From Rhinopomastus cyanomelas (Eukaryota; Chordata; Aves; Bucerotiformes; Rhinopomastidae), in NCBI GenBank assembly GCA_013400115.1, contig VXBP01002272.1, positions 1-64,000 of the forward strand: a DNA stretch of 64,000 nucleotides, read 5' to 3'. The notes under the pieces were generated by a model. The model was given only the letters and a program-made list of their open reading frames with translations, was not told the origin of the DNA and did not search any database. This document shows positions 36,301 to 44,622 of the stretch, piece by piece (positions within the stretch are counted from its first letter, which is position 1; each line of letters opens with the position of its first letter). Position numbers and translations under genes: made by a program.

Positions 36301-36939
36301 CCATGGGCAGCGACACCTCTCACCAGACCAGGCTGCCCAGAACCCCATCCAACCTGGTCTTGGACACTGCCAGGGATGGAGAAGCCACAGCCTCCCTGGT
36401 CAACCTGTTCCAGGGCCTCAACACCCTCCCAGGAAGGGATTTCTGCCTCAGATCTCCCCTCTTGTAGCCTGGACTCATCCCCCATGTCCTGTCACCAAAG
36501 TCCCTTGGGAAGAAGGGGCTTTCCTGTAGCCCCATCAGATACTGAAAGCTGCTCTCAGGTTCCCCCAGAGCCTTCTGTGGGGGGACCAATCGTATCAGCA
36601 GTGTGTTGAACTGGGTATTCTTTGTGCCCAGTTACTGTGAAGTGGCTCTTAAACAGCCTCCTGTTTCAGAGCATTGAATGGCCACAGTACAAGCACTGAA
36701 CCACTGTCTGTGCAGTTGGCCTGTCTGAAGGTCCAAGTATTTCAGTTAAGGCAACTGCCCAGGCTGTATTTCTGTGCCCCTCACTGTTCTCTTCTCCTTC
36801 CTGCCTAGATATCCCCGTGTTTCCCACCATCACAGCCACTGTGACTTTTCAGGAGTTCCGTTACGATGAGTTTGACGAGTCCATCTTCACCATTCCTGAC
36901 GACTACAAGGAGGACCCCAGCCGCTTCCCAGATCTCTAA
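14998..36939 (+). CDS. ANKRD13C: Ankyrin repeat domain protein 13C, complete, 13 coding exons
   Basis: ER-membrane-associated protein that acts as a chaperone in biogenesis of G-protein-coupled receptors (shown for the mammalian protein with the prostaglandin DP receptor). Exons: 14998-15355, 22498-22539, 24419-24523, 26587-26672, 27346-27391, 28194-28260, 31303-31447, 31991-32122, 32943-33104, 33756-33835, 35633-35731, 35953-36053, 36809-36939; all GT-AG and in phase, total 1554 bases, 517 residues (human about 541). Residues 1-90 are a variable low-complexity tail with a Gly run; 91-200 carry the ankyrin repeats (HECVFKGDVRRL, NTPLHLAVMLGHKECAHLLL, GWSPLAEAISYGDRQ); the rest is the GPCR-chaperone domain, ending DYKEDPSRFPDL. 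No ubiquitin-interacting motifs are seen, unlike ANKRD13A/B/D. The N-terminal tail is where it differs most from mammals. Confidence 0.98.
15400..15812 (+). mobile_element. CR1 3' fragment, sense, ANKRD13C intron 1
   Basis: ORF2 C-terminal region (AGGAGGTTGAGAGGAGACCT, then AGGCTGCCCAGGAAGG) and 3' tail. It begins only about 45 bases after the exon 1 splice donor. Confidence 0.85.
15813..16130 (+). mobile_element. CR1 3' fragment, sense
   Basis: A second sense CR1 abutting the first: TGGAGAAGACTGAGAGGAGA through CCCAGAGGTCTCTTCCAGTG at its end. A different, diverged copy of the same region, so a separate insertion. Confidence 0.8.
16165..16298 (+). mobile_element. CR1 3' tail fragment, sense
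   Basis: Reads GGACTAGATGATCTTTCAAG then GTTCTGTGATTCTGTGA, the end of a CR1. Third sense CR1 in a row in intron 1. Confidence 0.8.
16300..17260. other. ANKRD13C intron 1, unique sequence
   Basis: No repeat, exon or RNA gene recognised. Confidence 0.5.
17265..17968 (+). mobile_element. CR1 fragment about 700 bp, sense
   Basis: Extends further 5' than most copies here: GGCATCCTGGCTTGGATCAG through the tail near TTGTTCTGTGAGTCTG. Same subfamily as the copies at 24608, 56695 and 60330. Confidence 0.88.
17970..20330. other. ANKRD13C intron 1, mostly unique sequence
   Basis: 2.3 kb with no clear CR1, apart from a doubtful fragment near 20100-20200, and no recognised exon. One of the longer repeat-poor intron stretches in the window. 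Confidence 0.45.
20335..21185 (-). mobile_element. CR1, antisense, interrupted by a second CR1
   Basis: 3' end at 20335 (ATAGAATCATCATGGCTGG), running through the ORF2 C-terminal part to about 21185. It is split at 20540/20713 by an oppositely oriented CR1: AAGATCCAG on the left continues as CTAAACCTCTCCTGATG on the right. Very similar to the copy at 30300-31125. Confidence 0.9.
20541..20712 (+). mobile_element. CR1 3' fragment nested in an antisense CR1
   Basis: About 170 bp from TCAGGCACTGGAATGGGCTG to the tail AATGATTCTATGATTCTA. It splits the host CR1, so it is the younger insertion. Confidence 0.88.
21555..21775 (+). mobile_element. CR1 3' fragment, sense
   Basis: GAGATGCTGGAACAGGTTGC, then GGAACTGGATGATCTGTAAG and a degraded tail. 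Same subfamily as 25628-26190 and 58130-58505. Confidence 0.8.
22498..22539 (+). CDS. ANKRD13C: ANKRD13C coding exon 2
   Basis: 42-base exon, residues 120-134, reading NTPLHLAVMLGHK, the ankyrin TPLH signature. Acceptor TTTCAG, donor GTAGGT, phase 1 on both sides. Too short for an ORF scan to find. Confidence 0.95.
22540..24418. other. ANKRD13C intron 2, unique sequence
   Basis: 1.9 kb with no CR1 and no exon recognised. Confidence 0.5.
24419..24523 (+). CDS. ANKRD13C: ANKRD13C coding exon 3
   Basis: Residues 134-169: ECAHLLLAHNAPVKVKNAQG then WSPLAEAISYGDRQM, the second ankyrin repeat and start of the third. Acceptor TTTCAG, donor GTAAGA, phase 1 at both ends. Confidence 0.96.
24608..25128 (-). 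mobile_element. CR1, antisense, ANKRD13C intron 3
   Basis: Starts 85 bases after exon 3 with CAGAATCAGAGTTCTTGAGG, then GGGGACTCCACCACTGCCCT, and ends near GGGGAGGCCTCACCAG. Confidence 0.88.
25628..26190 (+). mobile_element. CR1, sense, ANKRD13C intron 3
   Basis: From CTCTACTCTGCACTGCTGAG to the tail AGTGTTCTGTGATTCTG. Confidence 0.87.
26434..26500 (-). mobile_element. CR1 3'-end fragment, antisense
   Basis: TTGGTTTGGAAGGGACCTTT then CATCCAGTCCAACCCC. Lies about 90 bases upstream of exon 4. Confidence 0.7.
26587..26672 (+). CDS. ANKRD13C: ANKRD13C coding exon 4
   Basis: Residues 169-197: TALLRKLKQQSRESVEEKRP then RLLKALKE. Acceptor TTCAG, donor GTGAGT, ends in phase 0. Confidence 0.96.
26673..27345. 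other. ANKRD13C intron 4, unique sequence
   Basis: No repeat or other feature recognised. Confidence 0.5.
27346..27391 (+). CDS. ANKRD13C: ANKRD13C coding exon 5
   Basis: 46-base exon, residues 198-213: LGDFYLELHWDFQSW, the conserved start of the GPCR-chaperone domain. Acceptor CTCAG, donor GTAAGC, ends in phase 1. Confidence 0.95.
27392..28193. other. ANKRD13C intron 5, unique sequence
   Basis: No repeat or other feature recognised. Confidence 0.5.
28194..28260 (+). CDS. ANKRD13C: ANKRD13C coding exon 6
   Basis: 67 bases, residues 213-235: PLLSRILPSDACKIHKQGIN. One difference from human is His for Tyr in KIHKQG. Acceptor CTTTAG, donor GTCAGT, ends in phase 2. Confidence 0.95.
28490..29098 (+). 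mobile_element. CR1, sense, ANKRD13C intron 6
   Basis: Reads GTGGCCAAGAAGGCCAGTTG to CCAATCCCTAATGTTATTC. ORF2 C-terminal reading is broken by stops and a frameshift near 28710-28730. Same subfamily as 12976 and 41655. Confidence 0.9.
29100..29948. other. ANKRD13C intron 6, unique sequence
   Basis: No feature recognised, apart from a short A-run near 29805. Confidence 0.45.
29950..30212 (+). mobile_element. CR1 3' fragment, sense
   Basis: Encodes the CR1 ORF2 end motif WNGLPREVVD and ends GGTCTTTTTCAATCAGAGTG. Confidence 0.88.
30300..31125 (-). mobile_element. CR1, antisense, ANKRD13C intron 6
   Basis: Begins GAAATCATCCTGGCTGG and extends past 31080. The central part is close to identical with 20713-21185, indicating a shared recent source element. 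Confidence 0.9.
31303..31447 (+). CDS. ANKRD13C: ANKRD13C coding exon 7
   Basis: Residues 235-283: LDTTLIDFTDMKCQRGDLSF, then FNGDAAPSESFVVLDNEQKV and YQRIHHE. Essentially identical to the mammalian sequence. Acceptor TCACAG, donor GTAAAG, ends in phase 0. Confidence 0.97.
31448..31990. other. ANKRD13C intron 7, unique sequence
   Basis: No feature recognised. Confidence 0.45.
31991..32122 (+). CDS. ANKRD13C: ANKRD13C coding exon 8
   Basis: 44 codons, residues 284-327: an acidic ESEVETEEEVDILMSSDIYS stretch, then SITFTRAQTGWLFREDKT. Acceptor TTGTAG, donor GTAAGC, phase 0 on both sides. Confidence 0.97.
32545..32680 (+). mobile_element. Degraded CR1 3' end, sense
   Basis: CCATCCCAGATGAGGTTGGA then GGTCCTTTCAACCCAACC; an old, diverged tail. 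Confidence 0.6.
32943..33104 (+). CDS. ANKRD13C: ANKRD13C coding exon 9
   Basis: 54 codons, residues 328-381: ERVGNFLADFYLVNGLVLES, then RKRREHLSEEDILRNKAIME. Acceptor ATGCAG, donor GTACGC, phase 0 on both sides. Confidence 0.97.
33105..33755. other. ANKRD13C intron 9, unique sequence
   Basis: No feature recognised. Confidence 0.45.
33756..33835 (+). CDS. ANKRD13C: ANKRD13C coding exon 10
   Basis: Residues 382-408: PVRRQSLTPPSPNTITWEEY then ISAENGK. Acceptor GCACAG, donor GTAAGT, ends in phase 2. Confidence 0.96.
34049..34578 (-). mobile_element. CR1 nested inside older CR1
   Basis: ATAGAATCATTAGGGATTGG to CACCAGGGCAGAGTAGAGG. Its ORF2 C-terminal reading (FPVRVTEHWNRLPRVVVGSP) is still open over about 78 codons. 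Confidence 0.88.
34582..34722 (-). mobile_element. CR1 3' end joined at an N to CR1 reverse-transcriptase region
   Basis: 34582-34630 is a standard CR1 3' end (CATAGAATCATTACGGATTG). After the ambiguous base at 34631 the sequence jumps to the reverse-transcriptase part, reading AFDTVSHSILTAKLKQCGLD on the minus strand. Over a kilobase of the element is missing between the two. Confidence 0.8.
35633..35731 (+). CDS. ANKRD13C: ANKRD13C coding exon 11
   Basis: Residues 408-441: APHLGRELVCKESKKTFKAT then IAMSQEFPLGIE. Acceptor TCACAG, donor GTAAGT, ends in phase 2. The joining codon reads Ser where human has Leu. Confidence 0.96.
35953..36053 (+). CDS. ANKRD13C: ANKRD13C coding exon 12
   Basis: Residues 441-475: LLNVLEVIAPFKHFNKLREF then VQMKLPPGFPVKL. 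Acceptor TTCAG, donor GTGAGA, ends in phase 1. Confidence 0.97.
36236..36585 (-). mobile_element. CR1, antisense, ANKRD13C intron 12
   Basis: ACCATAGAATCCCAGACTGG, then CCAGGGCCTCAACACCCTCC. Related to 9845-10375 and 62588-62810. Confidence 0.85.
36809..36939 (+). CDS. ANKRD13C: ANKRD13C coding exon 13 with stop
   Basis: Residues 475-517: DIPVFPTITATVTFQEFRYD, then EFDESIFTIPDDYKEDPSRF and PDL, then TAA. Acceptor GCCTAG. The C-terminus is the same as in mammals. Confidence 0.97.
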
Positions 36940-37490
36940 CTAAAACTGGAAGGTCAACGGTGGAGAAACGATACCAGCGTACGGCAGCGGAAGCCAACGG
37001 GTGGAAGTAGCCCACAGATAGAGGTAGAACAGTGGGTCCTGAAGGAAGGGATGAACTTATTAACGCAGCATAAAAAGGGAACACGCATCCAATGACTGAC
37101 GTACTGCTACTTGCTGTAATGGGCATCTAACCTAGTCGTGACTGACAAGTCTCCTAGCGTGGCGCTCACGCTTTGGCACCCCCAGTCCTACGCGCGGTAG
37201 CGGGACTCCGCGGTGACCCCGAGAGTACTTCGCAGCCGGGAGGACTGTCCTTGGTTTTTAAATTTTTTACATTTCTTGGTGATACAAAGTGGAACAGCTG
37301 AGCTGTCTTGGCTGGATCTTAGCCCTAGAAGCACCCTGCCCCACTTAAGGTCGACCGTATATTCTTGGAAGCTTTGTTTTCACGCCGTGTACACTCTGTA
37401 TCATGATGTATAACTGAGTCCCTGGGATGGTAGTCGAGCGTACCATAGCAGGAATGCCTTTGCTGTAGACCAACCACCCCAACAGCCACC

Positions 37491-37496
37491 ATTAAA
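37491..37496 (+). terminator. Possible proximal poly(A) signal ATTAAA (ANKRD13C)
   Basis: ATTAAA hexamer about 550 bases past the stop codon. It could give a short 3' UTR isoform; no transcript evidence is available. Confidence 0.35.
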
Positions 37497-40400
37497 CAGT
37501 TGCGTTTCCTCGCGGCGACACCTCGGGCAGCAGCATTTGCTCTGTGGGGTGGGGTGAGTGTTCCCTGCTCTCCAGGCCCTGGTGGTGCTACCCATCACCA
37601 AGCTCCTCTTTGTTATCCTTCCCCTTGCTGCCTTGGCACCTCACTTCTCCCCGTCACGCTGGCTCGACGTTGCCGCGATGTCGTGGCGCTGCCTGGGTTG
37701 GCACGTTTGGGGTTTGACCTCTCGCTCCTGGGTTTCTCCTTTTCGCAGTCACTTAGGAGGGGGGCATCAGCTGGGGAATCTCAGCCCAGAGGGTTTCTAC
37801 AGCTACAGGCTCAAGCACTGAGGGTCAGAGAGGACATTTCTCTTGAGGTCAGTGTCACGAGTGCACGCAGACCGGGGCTCACGAAGGGCACTGCTCCCCA
37901 CAAACGCTTTAGGGTGCTCCCCTAGTAATTTCCTTCCCCTTACTATTTCTGAGTAGGGCGGCATTTCGGTACTTGTTGAGCTCATTCTCATTCCCAGCAG
38001 TTCTGGTCTCCCAGTCTGACAATAATCCAGCTTCCTGGTCTGTTAGAGAGAGAATGTGTGCAAAAGGCTCATGGTGCTATTTGTTTGTCCTGAAGACACT
38101 CAGTGCTGTGGTGTGACTGTACAGAGCTGTAAATACTTTCCAGAGTAGATTCTTCGTGCACTCTAGGTGAAACCTCTTTCTGTTCTGGCAGTCAGTGGAG
38201 ATCAGGATCAAACTTGATAACAAGAGACCCTCGTGAGAGTGAACTGCCCTACCTGGCAATAACCCAGTGCTCCATGGGCAGCAGGTGGTCTTCCCTAGCC
38301 TCTCCAGCCCTTTGTTGGACAACCCAAAGAGGCTGCTCTGGCGCAGCTGCTCCCAAAGCAGAGGCAAAGCCAGCTGCTGTCGGCAGAGTGCGAACAGAAA
38401 ACAGGGACCTGAAGCTGATCCTCTCACGGCGTCGCTGTAAACCTGCGAGTGCTGTCTGAGAGACTGGAGTTAGCAGCTCAAACCCTTAGGGGAGGAGAGC
38501 AAAGGGAATGTAGAGCTCCAGGGCTTGTGCAGCACCCTGTCAGTTGCAGATGTTCGACACTGGGTTGGGATGATAGAACTTGTTCTCCCAAGTGAAGATG
38601 AATTCCTGCAGTGTGTTACATCTGCCCTCCGAAGGGACAGCCTGCTGCTCCCCACACGCTGCCCACAGCCTTCCCCTGAGAGGCTGGGGTGGGACGTGTG
38701 CAATCACAGAGTCCTGCTTGGAAGAGACTTTGGTGGTTGAGCCCAACCGTACGCTGAGGATGAGCTGTGCTGGGGGGTCACTGTTTGGTGTTGGCAGGGC
38801 CAGACCCACATTCCTCACAGAATTCCATGCAGACTTCTCCAGCAAATGGATGTTAGAAATCCCATTCCTGACCACTGCAAGGAAAGGGCTGTGTTCCCTG
38901 TTCCTTTGCACACTGGAGTATTCCAGTGGCTGAGCCTCCTGGCGCAGTGGGGAGCAGCTGTGGCTGCGCAGTGGCTGCAGTGGGCTGGATTCTAGACTCT
39001 GGGAAGCAGAACAAGGCTTTGCCTGAGAGCAGAGGGCTCTGTCCATCCCCTTCCACCTGTAGCACAGCTTGTGTTGTCTTAGAGCCCCTGGGGGTCCACA
39101 CAGGTGTTTTTTTAGGGTTTCCATGGATCACAATTGTAGGTTTGGGGGTTTTTTTTTTATCCTTTGTGGTTACCCAGCTACTAACCTGGCTACGTTTGGA
39201 GATCTGCAGAAGCTTTTCACAGTGGCTTGTGGTGTCCAGGCTTGCTGTAGCAGAGAGTGTCAGACACAGATGTGGTTGAGTGTCGAGTTTTCACATAACT
39301 CTGCATAAACCCTGCACCACCTCCTCTTCCCCCCATGGAGCAAAACAATGTCGCTCCAGCCACACGGTCCCTTCTTGCTCCCTAAGTGCTCTCACACCCC
39401 TGTGACAGCACTGCCACAGGGAGCTGTTCTCCAGTATGGTCCCTGTCATCTCCCAGTGATGTGTTTCCAGTCCAGAACATTCCCTGTGCTGCGCCTGAGC
39501 CTCTGGGGTGCTTGGCACGAGCACTGCGAGAGGGGTCTTCGGCTGAGCCTCCCCTAGGCACAACCACAGTGACCCAGAGGTGCTCCCAGCAGCAGTTTGA
39601 TCCCCTCAAAATCACTGTTCCTCTGAGGGTCTGGGTGGAAGTGGCCACATGGGAGCATCACCAGTGCTGTGACAGGTCAAGGGCACCTTGGTCTGCAGCT
39701 GTGCTGTGGCACTGGTGTCCTTTACCGCCAGCAAACCCCCCACAGAGGATGATTTTTTTCTAGCAGAAGTTGATTTGTACTTCCACCCTTGCCGCCTTCT
39801 CCAGGCCCCACTGGGCAGTACAGGAAGGTTTGGTCCTTGTAGAGCAAACACCTCCCTGCTGTGGTTTGTTTTTAGAGATGATCTCACTGACAAGCAGCTG
39901 TCAGCTCAGAGTGGTCTGTGTGGGTTGAGTGCAGCCCGAGACCCCTCAGTGAGAGCTGGTGTCTGGAAACCCCAGCTGAGGGGTCTGGCATTGATCAGGG
40001 TTAACAGCAGTGGGCAGAGGCTGGGTGAGCATCACCTCAAGCTGTAGGATGGAGGAGGAACCTCGGGCCACCTCCACGCTTCCTCATCTCCCCCCTTCTT
40101 TTCCTGATTGTTGTGAGGTGTTGGAACACACAGAACCCAGCAACAGCCGTTAACAGGGGGGGTCAACCAAATCGAATTGTTACGGAAACATCCCTGGGGT
40201 GGTTCCTAACCAAACTGTCGTCTCGGTCTTCCAAAGCACTGCTTTTATTCGGGGCAAAGGGAATGTGTTTTGTTTGCCTCTTCCTCTGAGGAGCTGCTGT
40301 TGCAATCACTGTCCTCACTTTACTGCAATGATTTGTTCGGGAGAACTCTGGGTGAGTCTGTGCCGGACACCCCACCCCAGTGAGCTGCGATCCCAAGTGT

Positions 40401-40777
40401 CTCTTTTCTCTGTGTCCCTGCTCCCTGTTTGTACCCATCCTCCCTGTGCGAAGACCACGCCGTTAGCTCCTCCGTATTAACCCAGTTCCTCTAATGCTGC
40501 ACTTGCACCCTTTGTTTCCCCAGTAATTTGGAAGGACCACGGAAACGGGCTCACTTCTGGGGTTGGGGTTTTTTTTTGGCATTTTCCTCGTTTGTTTGGT
40601 CCCTGTTTTTAACTCCACTAACGGCTGTTTTGGTTGTTTCATTTGGTAGAATAAAGACCAAACTACGCTGTTTGATTCTGTTCCCACACAGGGCTCCTCG
40701 AGTCCTGGCAGGGTTTGGAATCCGAGGGGCTCTCTGAGGTGGGGGGTCTGCAAGGACACTTTTTGGTCATTTAAAGA

Positions 40778-40783
40778 AATAAA
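40778..40783 (+). terminator. Probable distal poly(A) signal AATAAA (ANKRD13C)
   Basis: Canonical AATAAA followed within about 30 bases by CTTTTCATTCCAG and then a T-rich CTTCTTTGTCCCTTCC stretch that could serve as the downstream element. It ends the CR1-poor 3' UTR block. Confidence 0.6.
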
Positions 40784-40799
40784 ATCCTGCCTTTTCATT

Positions 40800-41654
40800 C
40801 CAGACTCTTCTTTGTCCCTTCCTCAAGCTCCAGCTTTTATGGGACTGTCCAGGGGGCCCAATGGACCAGCAGCAGTGCAGGATGTGGACGGCAGCTTCCC
40901 TGGAGCTGCAGAGGCGGGAGTTTGGAAAGAGCAGCCTGGGAGGGGGTGTGGGAGGGGGTTTTAGCTTTGCAGAACTGTTTGGTTGTTACAGAACTGTTCT
41001 CTCCTAGACCCTGAGCTGCTCTCAGTTCAACAACAAGGCGTGATGTTATTCTGTCTCAGACCTGTGGATGATGCGGAGAGCAAAACCCAGAGTTACTCAT
41101 GTTTTGTTTCCCTTCGTACAAGTTTTGGTTTCAGGGGTTTTCCTGGACTTAGAGCTGCTCTTCTGCGTCCCACAGGCATCAGAGGTTAGGTGGACAGAGC
41201 ACAGGTCCAGATGTCCTGTCATAGTAAGGAAGTAAATTCCTCTAGGAGGGCATGGGGAGCTGAAAGTGCTGAAAACATCAGTTAAACCCAAAGGTTTTGG
41301 TGAACTGTGCAGCTGTAGCTGTTCTGTTGCTTCTGGGCACCCAGCTCTGGTCAGGTGCTTTGACAAATGTGACAGTACCTGCCAGTGACTCTCCAGAGTC
41401 CTGTGACAGTACAGCCCGGGGTGGTGGCCCAGTTCCCACAACACATCTCTACCCCTGCCCCGAGGTCCTGCCTTACAGCACCTGAATGACTTCCACACCA
41501 TGGACTGAGATTGAGGAGGTTTTATTTTATTATGAGAAATCAGTTTGTTCTGGCACTTCACACGCAGATCTTCTGCTGGTGACAAAAAGCAGCAACATAA
41601 GGTAGCTGCTCTGTGTCTGTCTGTAGGACAAGAACTGTCCCTCTCCCCCAGTGT
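40800..41654. other. ANKRD13C-SRSF11 convergent intergenic, unique part
   Basis: No exon or repeat recognised. Near 41520 a T-rich TTTTATTTTATT could be a minus-strand AATAAA, i.e. a far-distal SRSF11 poly(A) signal, but 1.6 kb of mostly CR1 separates it from the likelier site. Confidence 0.4.
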
Positions 41655-42175
41655 GAATGATAGGGGTTGGAAGGGACCTCGAAAGATCATCCACTCCAAC
41701 CCCACAGCCACAGCGGGATCCCCTAGATCCAGTCGCACAGGAACATGGCCAGGTGGGTTTGAAACTTCTCCAGAGAAGGAGACTGCAACCCCCCTGGGCA
41801 GCCTCTTCCAGGGCTCTGTCACCCTCACTGGGAATGTGCCTTCCCACATTGATGTTGAACCTCCTCTGTTCCAGCTCACACCCATTGGCCCTTGTCCTGT
41901 CATTGGGTGCCCCTGCACAGACCCTGGCTCCATCCTCCTGACACCCACCCTTTCCATATTGATCAACATCCATGGGGTCACCCCTCAGGCTTCTTTTTTC
42001 CAGGCTCAAGAGACCCAGCTACTTCACCCTTTCCTGCTCAGGGAGATGTTCCACTCTCTTTGTCATCTTTGTGGCTCTGTACTGGACCTTCCCCAGCAGC
42101 TCTGTGTCCTTCTGGAACTGAGGGGCCCAGAACTGGACACAATACTCCAGATGTGGTCTCAGCAGGGCAGAGAAA
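41655..42175 (-). mobile_element. CR1, convergent intergenic region
   Basis: GGGGTTGGAAGGGACCTCGA to GATGTGGTCTCAGCAGGGCA. Same subfamily as 12976 and 28490. Confidence 0.9.
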
Positions 42176-42595
42176 TCCCAGACAGGGAGGCAGAGGACAC
42201 ATCTCTGGCTGACCCCACACTTGGTAGAGGGGCCCCAGGGTCTCTGAAGGGAAGTTCTGCTTGGGCTGGGGCAAATGGACAGCTTACAAACCACAGGTGG
42301 CTTGACTCAGCAGATTCAACAAGTTCAACCACCCCTGAATTCATTCCAGAGCTTACTGGATTCATTTAAGACTTTGGTAGATACCAGGCGCCCTCTCTGC
42401 TTCCCCGCTCTGTTACCTCCTGGTACCAGCCTCAGGTGAATGGGCTGAGTTCAGTGAAAATGAAAAATGCTTTAAAAAAATAAATAGATGCATAAAAGTA
42501 GTTGTCCCACAACCCACCAGGATCCCTCTAAAGGCCATGCCCCACCTAAACTAGAACAAGTCTGTAGCTCTGCCACTGCTCTCAGACCATCTCTT

Positions 42596-42690
42596 TGATT
42601 GGAAGAAACCCTTAAGCTCATCAAGCCCAACTTTTGACCCAGCAGCGCAGGTCACCCCTAAACCAGGTCCCTCAGGGCTGTTTGTTGATG
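42596..42690 (-). mobile_element. CR1 3'-end fragment
   Basis: GATTGGAAGAAACCCTTAAG then AGCGCAGGTCACCCCTAAAC. Confidence 0.65.
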
Positions 42691-42786
42691 TGGAGCTGTG
42701 AGAGATCTGTTTAAAGCAGGGAGATGAAGTGGAAGGTGCATGAGATGATGCTCTGGCCACTCCCTGGTGTGGTAAATGTCAGCAAA

Positions 42787-43158
42787 ATCCTAGAATCACT
42801 GAGGCTGGAGAAGCCCTCGGAGCTGCCCAGCCCAGCCCAGCCCCTAAGATCACCACAGCAGCCAGAGAAGAACACAGAAGGGCCACAGCCAGGCTGTCCT
42901 TCAACACCTCCAGGAATGGGGACTCCACCACTGCCCTGGGCAGTCCAGTCCAGGCTCTGATCACTTTCCAGGAGGAAGGGCTTCCTAACATCCAACCTAA
43001 CCCTCCTCTGGCAGCTTCAGGCTCTGCCCTCTCATCCTGGTGCTGGTTGCCTGGGAGAAGAACCCAACCCCCACCTGACTGCAACCTCCCTTCAGGGTGT
43101 TGGAGAGAGGAAGATGATCCCCCTGAGTCTCCTCCAAGCTAAACACCCCCAGCCTGGG
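42787..43158 (-). mobile_element. CR1, convergent intergenic region
   Basis: CTAGAATCACTGAGGCTGGA to AAACACCCCCAGCCTGG. Shows the uninterrupted form CAGGCTGTCCTTCAACACCT that is split at 34048/34724. Confidence 0.87.
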
Positions 43159-43161
43159 AAA

Positions 43162-43283
43162 TAATCACAGTTATTAAGGCTGGAAAAGCCCTCTGAGCTC
43201 CTCCAGCTCAAGGACCTAACATCACCCCATCAGACAGACCAGAGCACAGCCAGGATCTCCTGCAAAACCTCCAGGGATGGGTT
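43162..43283 (-). mobile_element. CR1 3'-end fragment just beyond SRSF11
   Basis: AATCACAGTTATTAAGGCTG to AAACCTCCAGGGATGGG. Ends about 35 bases before the SRSF11 poly(A) signal, so CR1 resumes right where the transcript is expected to end. Confidence 0.8.
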
Positions 43284-43299
43284 TGAGAGAAACACAATG

Positions 43300-44427
43300 A
43301 TCTCCAAGTTTAAGGGTTTTATTATCAAAGTCTTGTAAAACGATTTCAGAAACTGTACATCACCGGGGCACAGACTGTCGCCTACTGCTGTCTTTTTTGA
43401 TACCTGCACAAAAGTAAAAGCTCTGGGGCTGGGGGTAACTAAGAGAACAGCTCTAACTACTCAGCGGTTAACACAGACTCACTGTGTGCATAAGGACTAC
43501 TGCAGTGACAGGAACACAAACGCATTCGTTTATACAACTTGAGATCAAGTAGAAAATACATTATCGAGTCGTCTTGCTTGGAGAGGTGTATGAAGGTCAG
43601 TCTGAAAATGCTCATCACCCTTCTGACGGCTGTTGGGTGACAAAGAAAAACCACCTGCAGGATGAAAACTGCACCAAAATTAACCTTTAATCACTGGGCA
43701 GCAGCCAAGCGGAGATCTCCGCTGGCCCACGGCTCAAGAATGGGGGAGTTTCGGAGCAGCACGGCTCCCCTGAGATGGATTGGAATGGACAGGTGGAGAG
43801 AAGCCCTCAAAAAGGTCAAAAAGTGCATTTTTGTTGAAAGCCAAACAAAATCCACCGGGAGGGAGGGAGTGGGGGGAACAAAAAGGAAACTAAATCAACC
43901 TCAGCTGCAAGGCTTCAAAAGAAAACCCAAAGCACACCCCAAACCTCATTCTCTATCCTGTGTGTGTGGGCGTGAGGACACACTACGACCCATAAGTAGA
44001 TCCACTGTACGTGATAGGGCTAGAGAACACAAAGGATGTGGCTGCCGCAGTCACCATGCAGTCGGTGCATTCCCTATGCTGCTCCAGCACTGCAATGAGT
44101 CGGATTCTAGGAACTACTGTAAGGGAGAGGTTCATCTGCTACATGAGGTGGTAAAGGAACGACAGTCCATGCCCGCTGGAGATGCATGCAGCTGGGGGCG
44201 CCTGCCTGAAGCATCGCCACCCGGGTAGGGATCTCTGCGGGCCGTCGCGGGGACGGGCACCTCTCTAGAAAAGCTTCCAGTGGGAGTTAGTATCGGGAGA
44301 TTTACAAACCATGGGTTGCGCAGAGCTGTGCACATCTAGGTTTAGGATTAACGAGTACAGCGTAGAAGAATCACACAGGAATGACACTGATGCACGTCCA
44401 CAGCCACGTTCGCCGCCAAGGTAAGAG
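43300..44427 (-). other. SRSF11 3' UTR (inferred)
   Basis: Repeat-free sequence between the stop codon and the poly(A) signal. No other feature seen. Confidence 0.65.
43318..43323 (-). terminator. Probable SRSF11 poly(A) signal AATAAA
   Basis: TTTATT on the plus strand, AATAAA on the minus strand, about 1.1 kb after the stop codon. CR1 sequence begins about 35 bases further, and the stretch between stop and signal is CR1-free. Confidence 0.7.
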
Positions 44428-44622
44428 TCAGTCGCTCATGTCCATGTCCTCCTCGTGATGGTCGTCCCCATTGACTTTGGACTCCCTCACCGAGTCGCCG
44501 CTTCCTTTGTCGCCGGGAGCCTCCTTTCCTTTAGGGGATGAGGAATCTGCCATTTTCTTGTCCTCCTTTTTCTCCTTCTCGCTGTCGTAGCCCTGTTCTT
44601 CTTCATCGTAATCCCTTGTGAC
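44428..44622 (-). CDS. SRSF11: SRSF11 coding exon 12 with stop
   Basis: Residues 395-458: VTRDYDEEEQGYDSEKEKKE, then ESKVNGDDHHEEDMDMSD, then TGA. Acceptor AAGCAG. The middle (ADSSSPKGKEAPGDKGSGDS) is the least conserved part of the tail. Confidence 0.96.
   Translation of the reverse strand, partial: VTRDYDEEEQGYDSEKEKKEDKKMADSSSPKGKEAPGDKGSGDSVRESKVNGDDHHEEDMDMSD

Larger units (their letters stand above)
36940..40800 (+). other. ANKRD13C 3' UTR (inferred)
   Basis: From the stop codon to just past the AATAAA at 40778. The stretch is nearly free of CR1, with only a weak possible fragment near 38702-38765, in contrast to the introns. Selective absence of insertions over 3.9 kb fits a long UTR like that of the mammalian gene. 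Open frames inside it do not resemble known proteins. The end is inferred from the poly(A) signal. Confidence 0.6.

Noticed and set aside
41519..41532. Minus-strand AATAAA run as the SRSF11 poly(A) site
   Set aside because: It is separated from the gene by 1.6 kb of CR1, whereas AATAAA at 43318-43323 follows a clean 3' UTR.
41097..41981. 294-codon minus-strand ORF in the convergent intergenic region
   Set aside because: Half of it is CR1 and the rest shows no recognised domain, splice context or family resemblance.
40800..44400. A gene between ANKRD13C and SRSF11, or HHLA3 between ANKRD13C and CTH (as in human)
   Set aside because: No exon of another protein could be recognised in either interval; HHLA3 is a primate-lineage transcript and is not expected here.
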